From Lewinellaceae bacterium (GTDB lineage Bacteria; Bacteroidota; Bacteroidia; Chitinophagales; Saprospiraceae), in the NCBI GenBank assembly GCA_020636135.1, contig JACJYK010000002.1, positions 329,501 to 393,500 of the forward strand: 64,000 nt of DNA, in the 5' to 3' direction. Below the pieces are notes generated by a model. That model was not told the origin of the DNA and did no database searches. It saw only the letters and a list, made by a program, of their open reading frames with translations. The number at the start of each line of letters is the position of its first letter. The first letter of the stretch is position 1. Of the stretch, positions 34,901 to 41,664 are shown piece by piece. The position numbers were made by a program, and so were the translations under genes.

Positions 34901-35213
34901 CATCGGTGACTCCTTCTTCGATGCTTATTTTGGAGCCAACGAAGGTGGTGTATTTGACGGGACCACCATCCGTTTACGTGAAGTTTCGTTGTCATACGTA
35001 TTACCACAGTCGTTGCTGGCAAAAACTCCATTTGGACGGATCGGTCTTACCTTGACCGGTGAGAACTTGTGGTACAATGCACCGAACTTCCCGGTAGGTA
35101 TCAACTTTGACCCGGAAGTCTCCTCATTAGGTGTTGGAAACGGACGCGGATTTGACTTCCGGACTGCTCCGACAGTGAAGAAATATGGTATTTCGTTGAA
35201 TGCAACGTTCTAA
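31983..35213 (+). CDS. SusC/RagA-family TonB-linked outer-membrane transporter
   Basis: A 1076-residue TonB-dependent transporter. A signal peptide (MKKLSLVLACSLFFLGYALA) is followed by a carboxypeptidase-regulatory-like domain (ITGTVSDVGGEPLIGASVLV to about residue 100). Then comes the SusC junction and plug (LQEVVVTGLGIKKEKKALG; ILIRGYSSITGDNQPLFVVDG) and a 22-strand-type barrel ending in KYGISLNATF. It imports glycans or peptides bound by its SusD partner. The start at 31983 is chosen over 31944 because it gives the signal peptide. Codons favour T endings compared with neighbouring housekeeping genes, as for highly expressed or recently acquired genes. Confidence 0.95.
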   Translation: MKKLSLVLACSLFFLGYALAQRTITGTVSDVGGEPLIGASVLVKGTTVGTVTEVDGSYTINVPSGNTTLVVSYTGFETQEVEIGASDVVDVTLSEGLELQEVVVTGLGIKKEKKALGYGVSTLSNKEVASRPEADVARILRGKATGVDIVQTSGLSGSGTNILIRGYSSITGDNQPLFVVDGVPFNTGNNSNRSFTSGSATASSRFLDLDPNDVEEISILKGLSATVLYGEAGRNGVILVTTKNGNAGANANKKMEVTVNQTISRSEVANLPDYQNSFGNGFSGNFGWFFSNWGAAFSDTNPGSYGPDYKGVSPDGYVYITHPYDQSQFAKDFPEYTNYPSYEYRPYTGIEDFFQPGVTSNTSLSIAKNVGNGTSFSATYSYLSDEGFTPRLDAQRDGGASNFINKHNFGLGAQTKLTNGLTVKGTFNFASTDRRTPITGPAFGGDGNGLFAALLFTPRSIDLMNLPYQSPLDGRNVYYRRGGQIQNPRWVLNNSADFEKIQRFFSTTELNYELSPSFNLMYRFGLDTYTQQNERQTNRGGVSTASGLYQTDNFQNSIFDHVLNLTFTHSLSEDLSLDVIAGTNLRRNTYARESLLSTNQFIFNLFNHSNFTSHTSDVFGNGSGDYRDFENTIGVYATATLGFKNFLYLNLQGRNDWTSTLEPENNSLFYPSASLSFVVSDAIPSLQNNAILNYLKLRVGYGTSAGYPDPYQTRNTLASQASAFITGGGATLNTNSVDDRLGNKNLKPELHKELEGGIEARLLRDRIGVDLSLYNKNSNDLIIDLSLDPATGYTRTTVNAAGLTNKGVELGLNITPVRGKVTWDMTLNYTKNVSEVTELYPGVERIQIAGYSTLGNYAIVGQPYGVLYGSPFVKDASGNLVVNNVGTYQSSADNGIIGDPNPAFQANWINNVSWKGLSFGFQWQYIDKGDIYSSTVQALLARGNTSDTDVDRYIPLIMPGVKSDGSPNDIQTYIGDSFFDAYFGANEGGVFDGTTIRLREVSLSYVLPQSLLAKTPFGRIGLTLTGENLWYNAPNFPVGINFDPEVSSLGVGNGRGFDFRTAPTVKKYGISLNATF

Positions 35214-35243
35214 CCTAATGGTCTAACAGAAAAAGCTAGAAAC

Positions 35244-36965
35244 ATGAAACTAATACATAAAATTTTTCTGGTTGCACTCGTTTTCTCCATGTCGGCTTGC
35301 CAGATGTTTGATCTGGATTTATTGGATAATCCCAATAAAGCGACCTTGGATGATGCGAATACCGACAACCTATACAACAATGTTCAACTCAATTTCAAGA
35401 ATTTCTTGAATGACATGTGGTATCCAACATCCACTTTATCAAGGATGCTGTGTAATGCCAATGCATACAACTATTTGTCAGCTTATTCACCGGAAAGTTT
35501 CAATACCGTTTGGTATCGTGCTTACGCTTCTTTGCTGCCAGATATGGATTTAACCATCGAAAAAGCTTCTAATAATGGATTAGGTATCTATATCGGGAGT
35601 ATTAAAGTGATGAAAGCATATGTTCTGATGGCTATGGTGGACATGTTTGGAGATGTACCCTATTCTGAATACGGACAAGGTACCGATATTATTGCTCCAG
35701 GTAATGACAGTGGATCTTCCATCTACGCCATAGCGCAAGGACTTTTGGATGAGGCCATTTCAGATATTAATGGTGCAACAAATACGACCAAACCATCCGG
35801 TGACCTCATTTTTGGTGGAACTGGAACCAAATGGGTTACGGCAGCTAATTCAATGAAACTCAGATTAGCATTGACCACCCGCTTGGTGGATGGATCGGCA
35901 GGTAGTAAAATTGCTGCCATTGTGAATGGTGGTGATCTCATCGATCAGACCAGTGAAGACATGCAGATTAATTTTGGATCGAATCGGGATAACCCGAACT
36001 CTCGTCACTGGTTGTACAATACCGACTACGAGAACGGTGACCCGGATTTCCAATCCAACTACTACATGTGGTTGTTGCGGGCTGAAAAGCGGAATGAAGA
36101 TGGAACCGTCGCTGTGATAGATCCACGCATTCGCTTCTATTTCTATCGTCAGACAGATAAACTTAGTGATAACCCGAACGACTGGTCCTGCCACTTTAGT
36201 GAACTACCGAACAATGCCAGCAGACCGGCTTATTATTCCGCGATCGATCCGGATATGCCCTACTGTATTGCTGGTGAGGATGGTTATTGGGGACGTGATC
36301 ACCTGAATTCCGAAGGGGTGCCTCCCGATGGAAACTTCCGTACGGGATACGGTTTGTATCCTGCAGGAGGACAGTTTGACGATAACAGTTTTGCTGTAAT
36401 CAAAAAACTAGGTACTACCGGTGGATTAGGTAAAGGAATTGCACCAATACTGTTGGCATCCTACGTGGACTTCATGCGGGCAGAGGCAGCCTTAACTGCC
36501 AATACCGGTGAAGATGCACGTGCTTTGTTGGAAAGTGGAGTTAAAAAATCCATTGAAAAGGTTATTGGTTTCAAGAGCCTGGTACCGACAACCATGTCCA
36601 GAACCGTAGTGGATCGGCAGAATAACTCGGCTACTATCGAAGAATTGTATGTTCCGGATGCTGAAGACATTCAGAAGTACGTAGATTTCGTATTGGCACG
36701 TTACGATGCTGCTTCGGATAAACTGGACGTTGTGATGAAGGAGTACTTCATTGCCCTGTGGGGTAATGGTTTGGAAGCCTACAACATGTATCGCCGTACC
36801 GGTAAGCCGAATAACATGGCTCCGGCACTGGAATCCAATCCGGGTGCTTTTATCCGCTCCTTCCTCTATCCGGCTAACAACGTGAACCTGAACTCCAACG
36901 CCACTCAAAAGGCATTAACCGTACAAGTTTTCTGGGATAACAACCCGGCAGACTTTGTCTATTAA
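35244..36965 (+). CDS. SusD/RagB-family outer-membrane binding lipoprotein (SusD-like 2 type)
   Basis: A 573-residue surface lipoprotein with lipobox MSAC (Cys18) and early DNPN and FGDVPYSEYGQG segments typical of the SusD-like 2 subfamily. TPR-like helices (KVMKAYVLMAMVDMFGD; YFIALWGNGLEAYNMYRRTGKP) complete the SusD fold. It forms the lid of the SusC channel and binds substrate; SusD-like 2 members are often tied to peptide or unknown nutrients, not starch. It begins 30 bases after SusC and shares its stop region with the next gene, indicating one operon. Confidence 0.93.
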   Translation: MKLIHKIFLVALVFSMSACQMFDLDLLDNPNKATLDDANTDNLYNNVQLNFKNFLNDMWYPTSTLSRMLCNANAYNYLSAYSPESFNTVWYRAYASLLPDMDLTIEKASNNGLGIYIGSIKVMKAYVLMAMVDMFGDVPYSEYGQGTDIIAPGNDSGSSIYAIAQGLLDEAISDINGATNTTKPSGDLIFGGTGTKWVTAANSMKLRLALTTRLVDGSAGSKIAAIVNGGDLIDQTSEDMQINFGSNRDNPNSRHWLYNTDYENGDPDFQSNYYMWLLRAEKRNEDGTVAVIDPRIRFYFYRQTDKLSDNPNDWSCHFSELPNNASRPAYYSAIDPDMPYCIAGEDGYWGRDHLNSEGVPPDGNFRTGYGLYPAGGQFDDNSFAVIKKLGTTGGLGKGIAPILLASYVDFMRAEAALTANTGEDARALLESGVKKSIEKVIGFKSLVPTTMSRTVVDRQNNSATIEELYVPDAEDIQKYVDFVLARYDAASDKLDVVMKEYFIALWGNGLEAYNMYRRTGKPNNMAPALESNPGAFIRSFLYPANNVNLNSNATQKALTVQVFWDNNPADFVY

Positions 36966-36988
36966 TGAATTCAAAACTGCTAAGCATT

Positions 36989-37936
36989 ATGAATAAAAAT
37001 AAAATAGCAATCATTTTCGGGTCCATATTGGTTTTGGCCTCTTCCTGTGCCGATCCCGATCTGGCTCCGGTAGTAACTTTTGATTCGGCGATAAAAGGAG
37101 CTTATGTCCGCTTGCTTGAAGAGAGTGGCGACAAGTTGTTCAACCTCTTTGACCTTGCCGGGTCAAATTACACGTATTCCTGTGACTTTGTGGACCTGGA
37201 AAAAGGTGCACTGGTTTCAGAATACAATCTCGATGTTACGTACACCGATGGATATCCTGATAATGGGACGATCACGAAATCTGCGGCTCGATTGAAATCA
37301 TACTCCCAATCGGATTTCAGTACTTCAGCCGAAGGGAACGTTGGAATTGCCAATATCAAGATTACAGCGGCTGATCTCATGTCTGCATTAGGCTTAAGTA
37401 TGTCAGATTTGGGCCCAGGTGACGTATTTAGAGTGGTCGGCACTCTGGTACTTAATGATGGATCAGTTCATGGACAGAACAATTCAACTTCCGCGTTGAT
37501 CGGTGGTGCATTTAGAGGTCAGTTTAACTACAATCTATCGTTGGGATGTCCTTCCGATTTGGCAGGAAGTTTTCCATTTGAAACAACGGCCTCTTGGTGT
37601 GGCTCAACGGCAACCGGAAATGTTGACATCGTAGCCAAAGGGGGCGGTGTATACTCCTTCAGTGACTGGTCATTTGGTGCCTATCCTGCCTGTTACGATG
37701 GTTTTGTTAACAGCGCATGGGGAGGTCTTGCCTTTAAAGAAGTATGTGCAGTTGTGTCCTTTACAGGATTTACTGACGCTTTCAATGAGACCTGGACTGT
37801 TTCAAGCTCCATAGATGGTGATAAATGGACCATTTCTTGGGCTAATACCTATGTGGATCCTAGTGTAGGAGCACCAGAGTCTGGAACAGTTGTTATTACC
37901 AATCCTAGTGGTGACTGGCCATTTACTTTGAAATAA
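36989..37936 (+). CDS. third lipoprotein of the SusCD operon (SusE-position, unknown family)
   Basis: A 315-residue lipoprotein: MNKNKIAIIFGSILVLASSC with lipobox ASSC (Cys20), followed by ADPD. Two beta-rich halves follow; the second holds four cysteines (GCPSDL, SWCGST, YPACYDG, KEVCAVV) and ends in a GDWPFTLK tail. Its place after SusD suggests a surface substrate-binding protein like SusE/SusF, but I recognise no family. An in-frame ATG at 36965 overlaps the SusD stop, but the later start gives the better signal peptide. A strong terminator follows. A related 3' end is found as a remnant at 41389. Confidence 0.8.
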   Translation: MNKNKIAIIFGSILVLASSCADPDLAPVVTFDSAIKGAYVRLLEESGDKLFNLFDLAGSNYTYSCDFVDLEKGALVSEYNLDVTYTDGYPDNGTITKSAARLKSYSQSDFSTSAEGNVGIANIKITAADLMSALGLSMSDLGPGDVFRVVGTLVLNDGSVHGQNNSTSALIGGAFRGQFNYNLSLGCPSDLAGSFPFETTASWCGSTATGNVDIVAKGGGVYSFSDWSFGAYPACYDGFVNSAWGGLAFKEVCAVVSFTGFTDAFNETWTVSSSIDGDKWTISWANTYVDPSVGAPESGTVVITNPSGDWPFTLK

Positions 37937-37977
37937 TCGATTGATGTAAGAAGTAGATCTTCTTATTCGAAAATTAA

Positions 37978-38016
37978 AGCCATATTCAGATTGTATATTT
38001 GAATATGGCTTTTTCT
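37978..38016 (+). terminator. terminator of the SusCD operon
   Basis: A perfect 11-bp stem AGCCATATTCA / TGAATATGGCT with an 11-base loop followed by TTTTTCTTTT, 42 bases after the third gene's stop. Confidence 0.85.
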
Positions 38017-38033
38017 TTTATTAAATACACGTC

Positions 38034-39710
38034 ATGCTTGACCAAAGAAAATTACCTTCCCTATTGCTTGTTTTATTCCTGATGGTTTATTCAAGTCGCA
38101 GTTTTGCCCAAAACACTGTTGGCCTATTAAGTATTAAACCCAATCAAGTTTCGGAAGGGTACAATCTGATCTATCCGTATTCCCAATCAACTGTCTATTT
38201 GCTTGATCTTTGTGGCGAGGTGGTTCATAAATGGATCGATTTTAGCGGTACTCGCCCAGGTGCTACTGCCTACTTGTTGCCCAATGGAAATTTGGTCCGG
38301 TGTTCGAGGGATTTGGATTTTTCCAAAGATTCGATTGTAGCCGGAGGATTCGGCGGTTATGTAGATATCCTATCCTGGGATAACAAGAAGTTGCATTCCT
38401 TTTATTTAAATGATTCCCATTTTCGGTTGCATCACGATGTAGCTCCGATGCCAAACGGGAATGTCTTGATGATTGCATGGGAAAGAATAACGGCTGAGCA
38501 AGCGATTGCCCTGGGACGGGATCCAAATACATTACCCAATGGCGAGCTGTGGCCCGATAAAATTCTCGAATGGGATCCAGGACAAGATTCCATCGTGTGG
38601 GAGTGGCGTTGTTTGGATCATATGATTCAGGAACGGGATTCCCTATTGCCAAATTTTGGAGTTATTGCTGACCACCCGGGAAAGATTGATCTCAATTTTG
38701 ACACCCAGTCCGGCATCCCGGATTGGATGCATACCAATTTTATTGATTACAACCCCGTATTGGACCAGATCATGATCAGTGTTCGCAACTTTAATGAGAT
38801 CTGGATCCTGGATCATAGCACGACCACCGAAGAAGCGAAAAGTGATACTGGAGGGAGAAGTGGTCACGGCGGTGAAATAATCTATCGGTGGGGCAATCCT
38901 GCAGCGTACCAAAAAGCGGAGGAACGTTTGCATTTTCTGCATTACCAACATTATGCACATTGGACAGAACCAGAAGCACAGCCTGGCCAGGATCTTTTTG
39001 GTCAAGTTGCCATCTTTGATAACTTCACGGAAATGAATAAATCAACTGCATTAATCTTAAGGACAAATTTTGATACGGTGACGTGGACATATCCTGTTGT
39101 AGATGAATTCTTTGGACCTGGACAACCGGAGCGGATCGTTGCCCATCCAGAAAATAGCATTCTATCCTTTTCCGGTGTGGGGTCAAGTGCACAATTATTG
39201 ACCAACGGCAATGTATTAATCTTTACCAATCGTTGGGGCTATGCTTATGAGGTAAACCAAAAGGATGAACTGGTATGGGAATACCGAATTCCAATGCGCA
39301 ATGGAAAAGTAGTTTCTCAAGGGGAAGTGTTGTTTGTGAGTGATAACGAAACCTTTAATATGATACGATATCCTTTGGATTATCCGGCGTTTAATAGTAG
39401 AGACTTATTTCCTTCGGGCTATTTGGAATTTAACCCCGATGAGGAATTTTGTGCTTCGCAAACCAGCTCAAGCACTTCTTCATATAGCCCCGTCAAATTC
39501 CGAGTTTGGCCAAATCCAGCTTCGGAAGTTATTAATTTGCATATGGAAGATCGTCTACCAGAAGATGTTACATTGTATAATCTACAAGGTCAGGTCATTC
39601 GGCGATGGCATAATCCTGCTTCGAAGCTGCAGGTCGATGATCTGGAAAGTGGTATTTATTTGTTGGCAATAAATGGCCAACAATTTCTAAAAATAAGCGT
39701 TATGCACTAG
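38034..39710 (+). CDS. arylsulfotransferase-like protein with T9SS sorting domain
   Basis: A 558-residue secreted protein with signal peptide MLDQRKLPSLLLVLFLMVYS (cleavage near SFA-Q). The body resembles the beta-propeller of aryl-sulfate sulfotransferases (LDLCGEVVHKWIDF, LLPNGNLVRC, LHHDVAPMPNGNVLMIAWE, WDPGQDSIVWEWRCLDHMIQ, GIPDWMHTNFIDYNP). His residues in HHD and WMHTN stand where catalytic histidines are expected. The last 70 residues (VWPNPASEVINL, DLESGIYLLAIN, FLKISV) are a type IX type A sorting domain, so it is exported to the surface or released. It sits just behind the SusCD terminator. Sulfate transfer is inferred from the fold; some homologues are only structural propellers. 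Confidence 0.8.
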   Translation: MLDQRKLPSLLLVLFLMVYSSRSFAQNTVGLLSIKPNQVSEGYNLIYPYSQSTVYLLDLCGEVVHKWIDFSGTRPGATAYLLPNGNLVRCSRDLDFSKDSIVAGGFGGYVDILSWDNKKLHSFYLNDSHFRLHHDVAPMPNGNVLMIAWERITAEQAIALGRDPNTLPNGELWPDKILEWDPGQDSIVWEWRCLDHMIQERDSLLPNFGVIADHPGKIDLNFDTQSGIPDWMHTNFIDYNPVLDQIMISVRNFNEIWILDHSTTTEEAKSDTGGRSGHGGEIIYRWGNPAAYQKAEERLHFLHYQHYAHWTEPEAQPGQDLFGQVAIFDNFTEMNKSTALILRTNFDTVTWTYPVVDEFFGPGQPERIVAHPENSILSFSGVGSSAQLLTNGNVLIFTNRWGYAYEVNQKDELVWEYRIPMRNGKVVSQGEVLFVSDNETFNMIRYPLDYPAFNSRDLFPSGYLEFNPDEEFCASQTSSSTSSYSPVKFRVWPNPASEVINLHMEDRLPEDVTLYNLQGQVIRRWHNPASKLQVDDLESGIYLLAINGQQFLKISVMH

Positions 39711-39966
39711 TTATGATATTATGGCTCTTTATTCCTGCCTGAAATTACCCCACCTGGATGACGTCGTCTGGCTGGCTACAGCATAAGCCACTTCACTTCA
39801 ATTCCTTCAATCACCATAGGGGTGAATTATGTTGTTCTCACAAAATGCGTTATTTTATTGCCTGTGCGACTGTCCAGGCGGGCACTTTAAGGTGCAATAT
39901 TCTAATGAATAAATTGGGTTAAAATGTTAAATTTAATTTATACTTAACTAGAATAAATTAATAAAA

Positions 39967-40003
39967 GAAGGATGCCTAAATCTTATATATTTCAGCATCC
40001 TTC
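39967..40003. terminator. bidirectional terminator between convergent genes
   Basis: A 9-bp stem GAAGGATGC / GCATCCTTC with a 19-base loop, T-rich on the plus side (ATTTTTATTATTT) and on the minus side (TTTTATTAATTTATT). It serves the sulfotransferase-like gene and the metallopeptidase gene. The rest of the 39711-40020 spacer shows no gene. Confidence 0.75.
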
Positions 40004-40020
40004 ATTTTTATTATTTATGG

Positions 40021-41151
40021 CTATGGTATTGCCCGAGTTAATGAATTAGAAGATGTTGTGTGATAGTCACGTTTATAGTTATAATACCTGGCTGAAACTT
40101 TATAGGTGCCTGCTGGAACATTTTTAATGCTGGTTCTATATATATTACTGTTGCCAGGCCTGAAATAATATCCAGTTCGTGTAACACTAAAAGATGGATT
40201 GGTAACCCCCTCAAAAATAAAGTCGATAAAACAAGGTTTACTATTGCTGCTAATCTGTATATCGATAATCCAATTATAGTTGCTTCCAATTGGATTAACT
40301 TCTTCGTAAATTCTTCCTATGGGATAATTTGGTAAGAAATCTGGATATAGAAATTGAAGAGCATACGATTCATTTTGTGATAATGATCTTGTAAGTCCGC
40401 AATTATCCCAAGACCCTTGCATTAATTCATTATTGTCGGTTGAAGAAGTTCCAATGAATGTACTTAATATTGCAGGACTGCATGAGCCACCTGCTGTACC
40501 AGTTGATCCTGTATGCCCAAGTCCTAATGTATGGCCAATTTCATGCTTCACTACAGTTACCTTTTCCGAATAATTCCAGCAAGTACTATTATTGGATAAT
40601 GTTACATTGTTAAGGCCAAGAATATTTCCTATCTTATTACCAATGGGAAAATAAGCTTGTCCAAACCAAGAATTGCCGCCAAGGCAATTAGGATAATTTG
40701 AAAGCCTTTCAATCACGTTAATGCCGTTTGAAGTTGGGCTAGAAACTTCATAGAAGCTTAAAGAGCAATTTGAAAGACTTGTGTATGCAGCAAAAGCATC
40801 TCTAACTGCGGTTTTCCAATCCCCTCCGGGAAGATTGTCTATATCCGGATGTATATAATAAGGAATACTCCCTGAATTTGCTCTGCTTATTACATAATTA
40901 CTGTAATCAACGGACGTCCTTGTTTCCAGGGTAGGGTTGGAAACTATAAAGTCAGCTGCATAAATGTGATCATCTATTACTTTCAAGGAATCGTAGTTGA
41001 TTCCTAATGAGCATAAGAAATCTTCATAATTTCTATTTTGCTCGTCTTCTGCGGTCTTAACGTTACTTTCAATCAATTTATCTTTGGTACAGCTAGATAC
41101 AGCAAGTAACATAGTAGTAGCAAGTGAAATTAATAAATAATTCGCTTTCAT
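40021..41151 (-). CDS. M57 (dual-action HEIGH) metallopeptidase lipoprotein
   Basis: A 376-residue lipoprotein (MKANYLLISLATTMLLAVSS then Cys21). The zinc site is a full metzincin motif HEIGHTLGLGH: His203, Glu204, His207, Gly210 and His213. A Met-turn candidate, ELMQG, lies about 30 residues later. HEIGH plus the surrounding pattern matches the Bacteroidota peptidase M57 family. A C-terminal beta-sandwich of about 90 residues (PIGRIYEEVNPIGSNYNWIIDI onward) may aid binding. It is on the opposite strand to its neighbours in visibly AT-rich DNA, suggesting acquired material. Proteolytic targets are unknown; activity outside the cell is likely. Confidence 0.88.
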   Translation of the reverse strand: MKANYLLISLATTMLLAVSSCTKDKLIESNVKTAEDEQNRNYEDFLCSLGINYDSLKVIDDHIYAADFIVSNPTLETRTSVDYSNYVISRANSGSIPYYIHPDIDNLPGGDWKTAVRDAFAAYTSLSNCSLSFYEVSSPTSNGINVIERLSNYPNCLGGNSWFGQAYFPIGNKIGNILGLNNVTLSNNSTCWNYSEKVTVVKHEIGHTLGLGHTGSTGTAGGSCSPAILSTFIGTSSTDNNELMQGSWDNCGLTRSLSQNESYALQFLYPDFLPNYPIGRIYEEVNPIGSNYNWIIDIQISSNSKPCFIDFIFEGVTNPSFSVTRTGYYFRPGNSNIYRTSIKNVPAGTYKVSARYYNYKRDYHTTSSNSLTRAIP

Positions 41152-41388
41152 AGATTATGAATTTAATTGATTTAATGTCTTATTAGCCATAAGACGGTGC
41201 CCACCTTGATTATATATTGGAAACGGACATAGTCAATTTAAATTCAATAAATCCAGGAGTTAGTTTGAATTTTAGAGAAACTAGTGCTTGATTATTAAGT
41301 TCAAAACTTGGATTGTTAATAATTATTGCATGATTGGTGTTAAGATTAATCATTTTGTGATTTGATTATTAGCCTATTTTATGATGTT

Positions 41389-41478
41389 TGGATTTATTGG
41401 TCCAATACGTATGGGGATTACGGCACCGGCGAGATCTACTATCCCAATGGGGACTGGCCGATCACCCTCAAGAACTAA
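41389..41478 (+). pseudogene. 3' remnant of a paralogue of the SusE-position lipoprotein
   Basis: Thirty codons ending in TAA (41476-41478) read WIYWSNTYGDYG, TGEIYYPNG, DWPITLKN. The intact lipoprotein ends WTISWANTY, ESGTVVITNPSG, DWPFTLK. No start codon precedes the match in frame (a stop lies at 41347), and the homology ends abruptly at AT-rich DNA. The remnant uses C-ending codons like the chromosome core, unlike the intact copy. It looks like the tail of an older copy of the locus left by replacement or insertion. Confidence 0.7.
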
Positions 41479-41664
41479 CGGTATTCAATCTGTTAAGAAA
41501 TCATCGGTTCTGGCCGGACAATAATCCTGCCCTACGTATCAACAATACGCTGGCGCATTACCATGAATTGTACGATATTTGCACTCCAATAAGCAAAAAA
41601 AATCCTTGCAGGTTCAGGTCTGCTATACAATTACCTGACTTGCTGAACACCAGAGTCAAGATCT

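Noticed and set aside
31983..37936. Classical polysaccharide utilisation locus
   Set aside because: A SusC/SusD pair is present but no glycoside hydrolase, lyase or sugar-sensing regulator is in the window; the neighbours are a protease and a sulfotransferase-like protein.
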